The notes: generated by a model not told the origin, from the letters alone. 64,000 nt of DNA from ZC4RG30 sp035556135 (GCA_035556135.1 DATMFO010000003.1:1-64000); one strand, 5' to 3'; shown: positions 1-6,610, counted from the first letter of the stretch. Numbers and translations: made by a program.

Positions 1-141
1 ACCATCAGGCCAAAGCCAGGATGGCAGAGCTTCTGCCGCCTTCGGCGGCAGACTCACTGTCGGTTAAGATGGCCAAGGCAGCATGAAGAGAAGATCACAG
101 AACTAAGACATCAACCTGTCCACGAAACCGGGTCAACTCCA
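1..141. mobile_element. possible end of an IS3-type insertion sequence, cut by the window edge
   Basis: Two cassettes share a homologous head (142-306 and 2047-2211). The homology stops abruptly at base 141/142. Immediately left of that break, positions 120-141 read on the minus strand as TGGAGTTGACCCGG followed by TTTCGTGGACAG, which has the layout of IS3-family termini (TG...ACCC...TGGACA). A GC-rich hairpin follows inward near 32-51. No transposase is visible because the window ends. The identification is inference; an unrelated recombination junction is the alternative. Confidence 0.35.
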
Positions 142-173
142 CACAACGGTTCTCCTTCGGCCTGCGGGAGGCT

Positions 174-275
174 TCAGACGGAGCCGATAGCAGTGTCGGT
201 CGGAGCGCCGCGGTCGAAGTGCGAGACCCTCTGCGAAGCTTCTTGAAACCTCACGACACGCACGGCCCAAACCAT
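174..275 (-). CDS. 33-codon reading frame at the head of the leftmost cassette (copy A)
   Basis: The reading frame starts with ATG 24 bases inside the cassette, counted from the recombination core at 300-306, and ends in TGA. The predicted peptide is basic with a central VRVVR segment and a QRVSHFDRGAP segment. The same frame with the same length occurs in the cassette headed at 2205 (2079-2180). Between copies there are five amino-acid replacing and three silent changes after codon 4, and no indel. That preserves the frame but is too few changes to prove protein-level selection. No strong ribosome binding site is visible. It may be a small protein, a leader peptide, or part of a conserved regulatory DNA head. 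No family recognised. Confidence 0.4.
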   Translation of the reverse strand: MVWAVRVVRFQEASQRVSHFDRGAPTDTAIGSV

Positions 276-299
276 TACTGTTCTGACGGGAGAATAGTC

Positions 300-437
300 G
301 CCTAACTTCCCAGCTCAGCGACGGCGCGCCGACCTCTCAGCACGCGGGCGCGCCAGCGCTCGTGTGCGCTATTGGCTCGGCCGCCCGCGGCCGAGCACTT
401 TATGCCAAACGCCGCTCGCTGCAGCGCAGAGTTAGGC
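300..437 (-). repeat. attC recombination site 1 (138 bp)
   Basis: The site is bounded by GCCTAAC (300-306) and GTTAGGC (431-437), the inverse-core and core sequences of integron attC sites. The arms CAGCGACGGCG and CGCCGCTCGCTG are complementary except for one extra base in the right arm. In attC sites the extra base marks L'', so the cassette sense is the minus strand, which agrees with the genes. The site ends the cassette carrying 432-890. Confidence 0.93.
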
Positions 438-890
438 GCCACGAGCGAAAGCCTGGACCAAGATGGCCGCTCGTTCCTGCGCAAGTGCCATTTCGTCATT
501 TGTGAGCCACTGGATTGCGCAACCCCTGAAGCCTTGCGGGGATGCCTCGATACGCTTGTCTGGGGCGCCATAGGGAACATTCCACTTGGGGTCGGTCGCG
601 TAGCTTGGCCACGCAAAGATATTCCACCAACGCACTCTCGTCGTTCTAACGAGCTGCGCGGTATCCGCTTGGCACTTCAGTCGATAAAGTTCGAAGCTAT
701 ACGCCACCCCTTCAAAGTAGATCCCTTTAAAACTGTTCTCGCGGCTTGCCCAGTTTGAGTCGGAACTTCGAAAGTGGGCGTCAGGCTTGCCAAACAGCCA
801 GTACATGAGCAGAACCAGCGGTACACAAGCGATGACGACTCCAACAGGCCCGATGCGAAAGCGCGGCAGGGAGGATTTGAGGGGCAACAT
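432..890 (-). CDS. cassette-borne single-pass membrane protein of unknown function
   Basis: The protein is 152 aa. The start ATG at 890 is chosen because AGGAGG lies a few bases upstream; a GTG 39 bases further out has no such site. Residues about 16-35 form one hydrophobic helix (GVVIACVPLVLLMYWLF), followed by a Trp- and Tyr-rich soluble part that would lie in the periplasm under the usual positive-inside topology. The stop codon TAA is formed inside the attC core, typical of cassette genes. A 24-codon reading frame ends on the ribosome binding site of this gene and may couple its translation. No known family recognised. Confidence 0.75.
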   Translation of the reverse strand: MLPLKSSLPRFRIGPVGVVIACVPLVLLMYWLFGKPDAHFRSSDSNWASRENSFKGIYFEGVAYSFELYRLKCQADTAQLVRTTRVRWWNIFAWPSYATDPKWNVPYGAPDKRIEASPQGFRGCAIQWLTNDEMALAQERAAILVQAFARGA

Positions 891-901
891 CTGAAAGCCT
901 C

Positions 902-976
902 CTAAGGAGAGATTGGAGCCCGCAAGCACTCGACGGAGCAGGACCGTCGGACAACTCGTGCTTCGGTGTCGTACAT
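902..976 (-). CDS. 24-codon upstream reading frame, possible leader peptide
   Basis: The ATG at 976 has a good ribosome binding site (GAGGAGGG, 8 bases upstream). The frame runs 24 codons to a TAG that overlaps the AGGAGG serving the next gene at 890. That layout would allow translational coupling. The encoded peptide contains RVVR near its start, as do the two 33-codon head peptides in other cassettes, but with different codons. Whether it is translated is unknown. Confidence 0.4.
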   Translation of the reverse strand: MYDTEARVVRRSCSVECLRAPISP

Positions 977-1007
977 TCCGGGAACCCTCCTCAGTTGGCC
1001 AGGTGGC

Positions 1008-1145
1008 GCCTAACTACCCAGCTCAGCGACGGCGCGCCGGCGCTTCAGCACGCGGGCGCGCCAGCGCTCGTGTGCGCTCTCTGCTCGGCCGCCCGCGGCC
1101 GAGCACTTTATGCCGAACGCCGCTCGCTGCAGCGCAGAGTTAGGC
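1008..1145 (-). repeat. attC recombination site 2 (138 bp)
   Basis: Bounded by GCCTAAC (1008-1014) and GTTAGGC (1139-1145). It is nearly identical to the other 138-bp sites, differing mainly in two short internal patches. It terminates the acetyltransferase cassette. Confidence 0.94.
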
Positions 1146-1586
1146 GGCATGCAGCACCTTCTTGTACGCATGTTGCGTCTTGGTCCGCTCGTAGCCAAGG
1201 CGCTCGTAGAATGGGTGGGCTTCTGGTCGCGCAACATTTGAGCGCAGGAACAGGTCGCAGATCTGCTTCTCCAAGGCCCAGCGCTCCAAGTGCGTCACAA
1301 GAAGGCGTCCAATTCCAAGTCGCCGCGATACAGCGGAGACCACCAGGCCAGTGATTTCGACACGAGGATCTGCGCCAATAGACAGCCTGACTTCACCTGT
1401 CGCCCATCCTGCGATGGCGTCGTCGACTTGCGCAACAAGCGCAATGTGCTCCGATGACGCGATCAGTCGCTCAAGTCGCCCCCGAATTACGGCTTCCGAT
1501 GAAGGATACCCCCACTCCGAAGCCAAACGGGAGATGGCCTCGGCGTCTGAAAGTGTAGCTCTTCGCACTAGCGAGATCGTTCCCAT
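1140..1586 (-). CDS. cassette-borne GNAT family N-acetyltransferase
   Basis: The protein is 148 aa, a normal length for a stand-alone GNAT domain. It begins with the common VRRATLSDAEAI type of strand-helix. It carries the acetyl-CoA pyrophosphate-binding motif RRLGIGRLL near residue 89 and ends with a FYERLGY motif near residues 127-133. These enzymes move an acetyl group from acetyl-CoA to an amine; the substrate is not evident. The ATG lies only three bases after the cassette core site, leaving no room for a ribosome binding site inside the cassette. Either sequence in the neighbouring attC serves, or translation starts at the GTG nine codons in or so, at VRRATLS. The TAA stop lies within attC site 2. 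Confidence 0.88.
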   Translation of the reverse strand: MGTISLVRRATLSDAEAISRLASEWGYPSSEAVIRGRLERLIASSEHIALVAQVDDAIAGWATGEVRLSIGADPRVEITGLVVSAVSRRLGIGRLLVTHLERWALEKQICDLFLRSNVARPEAHPFYERLGYERTKTQHAYKKVLHAA

Positions 1587-1589
1587 GCC

Positions 1590-1727
1590 GCCTAACTACC
1601 CAGCTCAGCGACGGCGAGATGCCCTCTCAGCACGCGGGCGCGCCAGCGCTCGTGTGCGCTCTTGGCCCGGCCGCCCGCGGCCGGGCACTTTATGCCGAAC
1701 GCCGCTCGCTGCAGCGCAGAGTTAGGC
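1590..1727 (-). repeat. attC recombination site 3 (138 bp)
   Basis: Bounded by GCCTAAC (1590-1596) and GTTAGGC (1721-1727), with the same internal arms as its neighbours. It ends the cassette that has no convincing long gene (1728-2204). Confidence 0.94.
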
Positions 1728-2078
1728 GACGACCTCAAACACGAGCTCCTGCATGTGTGGGCACTGCCATCGAACCTGGCCACCGCTTACCCTTGGACCG
1801 TGCGGGATCTTCAACAACGGGCCACGGCTTGTGATGGCTGCACTGATCATGCCGTCGCGTGCGCAGCGGCGCAATGCACCAGGAACCTATGACCGGCGAC
1901 CCGGTTGGCAGAATGGCGAAGGCTACCTGCCGGCCAGATGACAGTTAGGGCAATGGGATGAAGACCGTTGCCCCATGATTCAGGCACTTTATCGCTGACC
2001 GTTTTCTACCGGAGAGCTCGCCGACCTTTCCGGCCGGCAATGCGGGCACAACGGTTCCCCTTCGGCCGGCGGGAGGCT
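1728..2078 (-). other. body of a cassette without a recognisable gene
   Basis: This is the distal part of the cassette headed at 2205-2211. On the sense (minus) strand no frame longer than about 60 codons opens with a plausible start. A short stretch around 1934-1955 would read HCPNCH, like half of a zinc-binding site, but it is closed by a stop a few codons on. The stretch may be a decayed gene or non-coding. Only the 33-codon head frame (2079-2180) is conserved elsewhere. Confidence 0.55.
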
Positions 2079-2180
2079 TCAGACGAAGCCGATAGCTGTG
2101 CCGGCTGGAGCGCCGCGATCGAAGTGCGAGACCCTCTGCGGAGCTTCTTGAGACCTCACGACACGCACCACTAAACCCAT
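2079..2180 (-). CDS. 33-codon reading frame at the head of a cassette (copy B)
   Basis: This is the second copy of the frame described at 174-275. It sits at the same distance from its cassette core (2205-2211), has the same length and stop, and reads M-G-L-V-V-R-V-V-R onward with QRVSHFDRGAP retained. Homology with copy A covers about 165 bp (2047-2211). It continues past the stop through a GC-rich stretch (GGCCGGCGGG at about 2064-2073) that could form a hairpin. The rest of this cassette is unrelated to copy A's. Confidence 0.4.
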   Translation of the reverse strand: MGLVVRVVRSQEAPQRVSHFDRGAPAGTAIGFV

Positions 2181-2204
2181 TCCTGTTCTGGTGGAAGGTT
2201 AGTC

Positions 2205-2342
2205 GCCTAACTACCCAGCTCAGCGACGGCGAGATGCCCTCTCAGCACGCGGGCGCGCCAGCGCTCGTGTGCGCTCATGGCTCGGCCGCCCGCGGCCGAG
2301 CACTTTATGCCACACGCCGTTCGCTGCAGCGCAGAGTTAGGC
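2205..2342 (-). repeat. attC recombination site 4 (138 bp)
   Basis: Bounded by GCCTAAC (2205-2211) and GTTAGGC (2336-2342). It ends the DUF2971 cassette and supplies the core at which the gene-poor cassette starts. Confidence 0.94.
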
Positions 2343-2343
2343 G

Positions 2344-3279
2344 TCACTTTCGCCGACGCCCTCTTCCGATTTCATCCATACCCTCAACGTACTCCTTCAA
2401 CATTCCGTGCTGGGCGAGTAGGCGAAGCAGATTTCGTCGTGCCGCGGCAACTTTGTGATCGAAGGTGATTCTGCACCACGAGCATGTCGTGCCCCGTTGC
2501 GACAGTGGCTCGCCACAAGACTTGCACTCTCTCTTCGCCTTAGCTAGAGATGTCTTCTTGAAGACGTGAGCAGCTCCTTTGTCGTCGACAAAGTATGGAT
2601 CCGACGTACTCCGGCCGATCTTGAGTTTGTAGTTTTGACATCGTGCAAGATGGCACTTCTCTGCAACTAAGTCGAGTGTCTCTTTCGTCGCTCGAGGACC
2701 AGAAATTATCGCGTTCAGGCAGGTGTTAGGTACATCAGCAAGGAGGAGCGAAGTTCCCCGCCTCATATTCTTCTTGTGCACCAACATCCGCCGCTCTTGC
2801 TCGTACTGCCAGCACATCGCTTTCGAGTAGTAGGCCGAGCTGAACACCCCCCTCCCAAGGAAATAGAGATACCTCATCTTCCCTATGTGGTAGGCCATAT
2901 GCAGCATCTCTGTGAGGTCTGGGTCCGGCTTGGTGCGATAGTCGATATCTCCGAAGGCCACTTCGGTGAGAGATGCTTCAAGCCTCTTCTCATCAAAAGC
3001 AAGTACAACGCCAGAGAGATTCTCTGCGTAGTGCGCCCACATGGGCAGAATTGCGGGTGAGCGGGAAAAGCAGGTGACAGGATGTTGCGGTAGATCTCCT
3101 ACCACATCACCGTAGAAGGCCAGTATTTCTGGCTTCTCGCGGTAATTCACGGTTAGAAAAAGTTCGTACGGATCGTTAAAGTCCTTGGGCAGGGAGCACT
3201 TCAGGGTCACGTAGTTCCGCAGCTCGAAGACGCGATCCAGGTAGCTTGCGCCGACGTATTTGTAGATCAATGCAGACAC
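2344..3279 (-). CDS. DUF2971 family protein in an integron cassette
   Basis: The protein is 311 aa. The N-terminal half has the features of DUF2971: a YKY opening, the CSLPKDFNDPYE motif near residues 29-40, and CFSRSPAILPMWAHYAENLSGVVLAFD near residues 69-96. DUF2971 proteins are cytosolic, of unknown activity, and frequent in mobile and accessory DNA. The C-terminal 60 residues contain CKSCGEPLSQRGTTCSWC, a CxxC-x10-CxxC pattern that looks like a small zinc ribbon. The start is GTG at 3279, with GGAA five bases upstream and the cassette core at 3292. Base composition is clearly lower in GC than the chromosome to the right, consistent with acquisition. Confidence 0.85.
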   Translation of the reverse strand: MSALIYKYVGASYLDRVFELRNYVTLKCSLPKDFNDPYELFLTVNYREKPEILAFYGDVVGDLPQHPVTCFSRSPAILPMWAHYAENLSGVVLAFDEKRLEASLTEVAFGDIDYRTKPDPDLTEMLHMAYHIGKMRYLYFLGRGVFSSAYYSKAMCWQYEQERRMLVHKKNMRRGTSLLLADVPNTCLNAIISGPRATKETLDLVAEKCHLARCQNYKLKIGRSTSDPYFVDDKGAAHVFKKTSLAKAKRECKSCGEPLSQRGTTCSWCRITFDHKVAAARRNLLRLLAQHGMLKEYVEGMDEIGRGRRRK

Positions 3280-3291
3280 GTTTCCAGTGAC

Positions 3292-3429
3292 GCCTAACTA
3301 CCCAGCTCAGCGACGGCGAGATGCCATAAAAGCACGCGGGCGCGCCAGCGCTCGTGTGCTCTCGGCGCTCGGTCGCCCGCGGCCGAGCACTTTATGCCGA
3401 ACGCCGCTCGCTGCAGCGCAGAGTTAGGC
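3292..3429 (-). repeat. attC recombination site 5 (138 bp)
   Basis: Bounded by GCCTAAC (3292-3298) and GTTAGGC (3423-3429). The internal patch near 3322 reads ATAAAA instead of CTCTCA but the overall length is unchanged. Confidence 0.94.
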
Positions 3430-3438
3430 GGCGCCATG

Positions 3439-3819
3439 CTAGGCGCGTCTCTTAGTTCGTCTGGAGGATGCATTACGCGCAACTATCATCCTGGATATTG
3501 CGAGTGCCGCCAGCATTCCTAGCATAGGTGCGGAAGATCTGCTTGCAGGCCATATGAGACAGAGAAGGAAAGCTATTGTCGTGAAGATGGCCAGAAGCGT
3601 CCAGGCCAGTCGATTGGTTCGCGGAGAAGTGGCTCTAGGCTTCGTGAACGCCAATCGGTAGAGCAGGAGTAGACAGATTGCGCACATAAGGCCCGTTACT
3701 GAAACAAACCCGATGGCGTAATTCCTGTAGGAAGCTGTGTTTTCCATGAAGAGGAATACGCCCAACGACATGAGGGCAAGGAAGACCAGGAACGCTACAG
3801 AGGCTAGAGCGATGCCCAT
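3439..3819 (-). CDS. cassette-borne four-helix membrane protein of unknown function
   Basis: The protein is 126 aa from the ATG at 3819. This start is preferred because AAAAGGTGAG lies seven to eight bases upstream; a GTG at 3876 would add 19 polar residues and has no proper site. Hydrophobic segments fall at about residues 3-24, 34-54, 70-90 and 97-112, separated by short basic loops, and the C-terminus is strongly basic (SSRRTKRRA). This is consistent with a small inner-membrane protein. No known family recognised. Confidence 0.72.
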   Translation of the reverse strand: MGIALASVAFLVFLALMSLGVFLFMENTASYRNYAIGFVSVTGLMCAICLLLLYRLAFTKPRATSPRTNRLAWTLLAIFTTIAFLLCLIWPASRSSAPMLGMLAALAISRMIVARNASSRRTKRRA

Positions 3820-3887
3820 AAGGCGCTCACCTTTTGTAGGCATACGGTCGATTCTGTTGCGGTCGATGCCACTCACCCTTCAGCGCC

Positions 3888-4025
3888 GCCTAACTACCCA
3901 GCTCAGCGACGGCGAGATGCCCTCTCAGCACGCGGGCGCGCCAGCGCTCGGGTGCGCTCGGCGCTCGACTGCCCGCGGCCGAGCACTTTATGCCAAACGC
4001 CGTTCGCTGCAGCGCAGAGTTAGGC
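3888..4025 (-). repeat. attC recombination site 6 (138 bp)
   Basis: Bounded by GCCTAAC (3888-3894) and GTTAGGC (4019-4025). Arms and length match the other 138-bp sites. Confidence 0.94.
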
Positions 4026-4442
4026 GACAACATAGGCACCTCTTGATCGGACTATCTCTGCGCAATCGACGTGGCGCCTATCCTGAAATGCTTTGAGCCA
4101 CTCCGCAAATGCACCTTCACCGAGGACTGCGTCGACGGTCGTTTCGGTGGATCCGAGCGGCAGAGTCCCGAGCGCCTCGCGATAGAAGGCGAGCCAAGCG
4201 TTTTCGCTGACTTGGATTAGCTGCCTCAGAGACTTGACGGCTTCGTCGTCTGAAACTCTAGCAACACTCTCTGGGTCAACGAATTCCCCGGCGCTTCTCA
4301 TTACACCCACGAAATTGCGCGTGAAGTGATCGGCGAGCGCACGTGCAAACTCGGATTTTGGGCCGTATCTGTCGAGGTAGCCCGCTGTGAAGTGCGGCAG
4401 GAAGCCTTCTCTTGGATTGATGCTGAGTCGCGCAGATGACAT
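4020..4442 (-). CDS. cassette-borne protein of unknown function
   Basis: The protein is 140 aa, soluble and mostly helical by composition, with no signal peptide or membrane segment. The ATG at 4442 lies 11 bases inside the cassette core (4453-4459), and the AGGCG of the core itself sits at a workable distance to act as a ribosome binding site. The TAA stop lies within attC site 6. I recognise no domain; the segment with FVDPESVARVSDDEAVKSL is only a generic helical stretch. The function cannot be inferred from the neighbours because cassettes assort independently. Confidence 0.7.
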   Translation of the reverse strand: MSSARLSINPREGFLPHFTAGYLDRYGPKSEFARALADHFTRNFVGVMRSAGEFVDPESVARVSDDEAVKSLRQLIQVSENAWLAFYREALGTLPLGSTETTVDAVLGEGAFAEWLKAFQDRRHVDCAEIVRSRGAYVVA

Positions 4443-4452
4443 TGGCGTTGTC

Positions 4453-4616
4453 GCCTAACTATAAGTTCAGCGACCGCGCACCAACCGACGCGCGGAGCGC
4501 GCGGGCGCACAGCGCCCTCTCAGAAAGTGATGGTGCGCGCCCGCGCGCCAGCACTTTATGGTTGAATGAATTGAGCACTTTATGCTGATGCGGTTCGCTG
4601 CAACTACTGGTTAGGC
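4453..4616 (-). repeat. attC recombination site 7, longer variant (164 bp)
   Basis: Bounded by GCCTAAC (4453-4459) and GTTAGGC (4610-4616). The interior diverges from the 138-bp family. It is 26 bp longer and contains the motif GCACTTTATG twice (4551-4560 and 4575-4584), whereas the other sites carry it once. A local duplication would explain most of the extra length. Confidence 0.9.
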
Positions 4617-5126
4617 GGCAACAGCACAAGCCTTTCTGAGTTCATCGATTGAGTAGTTCATGCCGATCGCCCCCATTGGCATTCGATTGAGCTCCTGGAT
4701 GATGGTCGGAAGTCGGACACTGTGCACCCCACCTGACTGAGAGAGGGCCGACTTGTAGTGAAACGCCAGGTCATTGGCGCTTCCGAGCACTCTGCGGCTT
4801 GACGACGCCGCAATGCGAACTTCGTCGGCCTCGGCCAGTATGCGCTTGATTGTCGAGGCTGGCACGCGCTCCTCTGACAGGATGCACGAGAGCCAAAGCC
4901 GAAACGGCGATCCGACATCACGGATTTGCGTCCGTGGAACGTCCGGGATGAGGAAGTTGAACAGAGTGCGATCATTGACGAATAGAAGGCACTTGCGCCG
5001 GTCGATGTGGAGCAGATTTGCATGCCATGGACCGAGGATGGTTCCATCGGATTCGTCGTCGGAGGTCTTCGACGGTTTGACCCCAATTTCACGCAGTAGC
5101 TTGGCTGTGCATCGAATGAGCACCAC
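4611..5126 (-). CDS. cassette-borne protein, tentatively DUF6933-like
   Basis: The protein is 171 aa, starting at GTG 5126, 13 bases inside the core at 5139-5145, and stopping within attC site 7. The N-terminus reads VLIRCTAKLLREIG and a second conserved-looking block is HIDRRKCLLFVNDRTLFNFLIP. This arrangement resembles small proteins labelled DUF6933 that are common in integron cassettes. That assignment is from memory and tentative. The protein has no signal peptide or membrane segment. It is the cassette nearest the boundary with the chromosome. Confidence 0.68.
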   Translation of the reverse strand: MVLIRCTAKLLREIGVKPSKTSDDESDGTILGPWHANLLHIDRRKCLLFVNDRTLFNFLIPDVPRTQIRDVGSPFRLWLSCILSEERVPASTIKRILAEADEVRIAASSSRRVLGSANDLAFHYKSALSQSGGVHSVRLPTIIQELNRMPMGAIGMNYSIDELRKACAVAA

Positions 5127-5138
5127 GGTGGGGTTGCC

Positions 5139-5145
5139 GCCTAAC
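5139..5145 (-). other. first cassette core site, right boundary of the cassette array
   Basis: GCCTAAC on the plus strand (GTTAGGC in cassette sense) begins the rightmost cassette. The partner inverse core and stem of an attC are missing to its right; only AATTAGGT (5150-5157) lies nearby. This is therefore either an attI-type site or the remnant of a deleted cassette junction. No intI gene follows on either strand. Confidence 0.6.
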
Positions 5146-5348
5146 TAATAATTAGGTTTGTCGCATTCTCCCCCAATTGTGCCGAAAAGTGCGACAAGCG
5201 CCACGACCGCCCTGATTTCCGGCAGGATTCCAGCAACGCGACATGTCGCCCCAAAAAATTATGGCGACACAAAAGGCGACGCGCCCGCCCGCGGCAATAT
5301 CCATTCATCAATTGCTGTGCGCTCCGGGACGCGCAGCGCGGCCCCGCC
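5146..5348. repeat. boundary spacer with recurrent GCGACA/TGTCGC motifs
   Basis: No gene is seen in this 203-bp stretch. TGTCGC or its complement GCGACA occurs repeatedly. TTGTCGCA (5158-5165) faces TGCGACAA (5190-5197). GCGACATGTCGC (5238-5249) is a perfect palindrome. Further copies follow at about 5263 and, as GGCGAC, 5275-5280. This could be a protein-binding region, for example an old attI, or a set of hairpins for the convergent end of the PepSY gene. Confidence 0.5.
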
Positions 5349-6542
5349 TCAAGCCCGCCGGAACAGCGGCCTGATCAACCTCCGATACGCCAGCGCCAAC
5401 CCCGTATAGACCAGGAAGCACGCGGCCAGCGACGCAATCCCCGCGATCGTCTGGCCAATCACTCCATACTGCTCCCCGGTATGCACGAACCTGAACCAGG
5501 TGCGCGCCTTCTGCCCCGGTGACTGCGGTGTCGCCGCCGGCGTACCGGAATCCTTCATCACACTGGCATCTGCAATGCTCAGCTCCAGCGTCCGCCTTGG
5601 CGCCCGACGCTCCGTCGAACGCAGCTCCACCTGCACATCCACATGGCCACCCCGCGCCTGCACGGGCAGGGTGATGCGCTGCCAGTCCTGAACCTGCGTC
5701 GTGGCCACGTCCAGCATCTGCTGCAGGCTGGCCCGCGCTGTCGCTTCCGCCGGGGCCTCAGTCGCCGGAGGTCCCTCGCTGCGGCTGCGTCCTTCCGCGC
5801 CACCGCCGGGACCACCAGCGCTGCCACCACCACGCTGCGGCGGCGCTTCCCCAAACGCCGCATACACCAGGTTGCTCGCCCACGGGAACGAGATCACCGC
5901 CCCCGACACCGCAATCAGGAACAGCGGCACCAGCATCCAGATGCCGAACACATGGTGCCAGTTGAAATCCCGCACCTTGGCGTTGACGTACTTCTTCTGG
6001 AACAGCACCAGTCCCCGCACCGTGCGCCAGCGCCACACGGCCGGCAGCCACAGGTACATGCCGCTGACGATGATGAACACGAACAGCAGGTTGCTGTAAT
6101 CGATCAGGATGCCGCCGAGGCTGCGCGCATCACCGCCCATGTAGCGATGCCAGCTGCGCATGGTCGACATGAACCCGCGCGTGGCGGTGGAAGCATCTTC
6201 AATGGTCTCGCCGGTATAGGGGTTCAGCAGGGCAGGGGTCTGCCGGCCGGCGCTCACTGTTACCGGGGCGGCGGGGTTCGCATCGAACACCAGCGACAGC
6301 GGGTCGTTGCCCGAGTAGGCCGCGCGTGCCCTGTCCGCCAGCGCATCCGCGCTGAGCCTGGCCGCGCCGTCCGTCACCTGCACATGGTTGCGCTCGCTGG
6401 CGGCATCGATCATCTGCCGCTCGTACGTCATGGCCACGCCGGTGATGGACATCACCAGGATCAGCACCCCGGCCACCACGCCCGAGGACAGGTGCATCCA
6501 GAACAGGATCTTGCGGAACAGGGAACCGGGGACGGTGCTCAT
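5349..6542 (-). CDS. PepSY-associated membrane protein, probably iron-regulated
   Basis: The protein is 397 aa. It belongs to the PepSY_TM type: an N-terminal helix (about residues 12-35, ending GVAMTYERQM), a periplasmic PepSY-like region with TGETIEDA, then helices near 145-165 and 200-222 and a last one near 360-385. Conserved His residues adjoin the helices (FWMHLSSG, SWHRYMG, NWHHVFG), as in relatives proposed to reduce ferric-siderophores in the inner membrane. A Gly/Pro/Ala-rich linker at about 232-268 is unusually long. A Fur-box-like sequence 50 bases upstream supports control by iron. Substrate not determined. Confidence 0.85.
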   Translation of the reverse strand: MSTVPGSLFRKILFWMHLSSGVVAGVLILVMSITGVAMTYERQMIDAASERNHVQVTDGAARLSADALADRARAAYSGNDPLSLVFDANPAAPVTVSAGRQTPALLNPYTGETIEDASTATRGFMSTMRSWHRYMGGDARSLGGILIDYSNLLFVFIIVSGMYLWLPAVWRWRTVRGLVLFQKKYVNAKVRDFNWHHVFGIWMLVPLFLIAVSGAVISFPWASNLVYAAFGEAPPQRGGGSAGGPGGGAEGRSRSEGPPATEAPAEATARASLQQMLDVATTQVQDWQRITLPVQARGGHVDVQVELRSTERRAPRRTLELSIADASVMKDSGTPAATPQSPGQKARTWFRFVHTGEQYGVIGQTIAGIASLAACFLVYTGLALAYRRLIRPLFRRA

Positions 6543-6591
6543 GCTTGGTACTTCAATTGGTTACGGGAATGCCTTGAGGCATCTTCTTGTC

Positions 6592-6610
6592 GAGAATGAT
6601 ACTCAACAGC
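6592..6610 (-). promoter_or_regulatory. Fur-box-like operator upstream of the PepSY gene
   Basis: GAGAATGATACTCAACAGC matches the 19-bp Fur consensus GATAATGATAATCATTATC at 14 positions, including the central AATGATA block. It lies about 50 bases ahead of the PepSY start at 6542, where a promoter is expected. Confidence 0.6.

Noticed and set aside
302..616. Similar open frames running through each repeat, ending in AVAELGS or RRVRR
   Set aside because: They are produced by reading through the attC sites themselves and recur identically at every copy. They do not represent proteins.
1941..1950. GTTAGGG as an eighth core site inside the gene-poor cassette
   Set aside because: The last base does not fit GTTRRRY and no partner inverse core with complementary arms is nearby.
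1934..1955. A short HCPNCH-like stretch on the minus strand, reminiscent of a zinc ribbon
   Set aside because: The frame is closed within a few codons and has no start. At most it is a remnant of a decayed gene.
300..4025. Regularly spaced near-identical repeats as a CRISPR array
   Set aside because: The units are 138 bp with integron core ends, and the spacers between them are 200-1000 bp and contain genes. This is an attC array.
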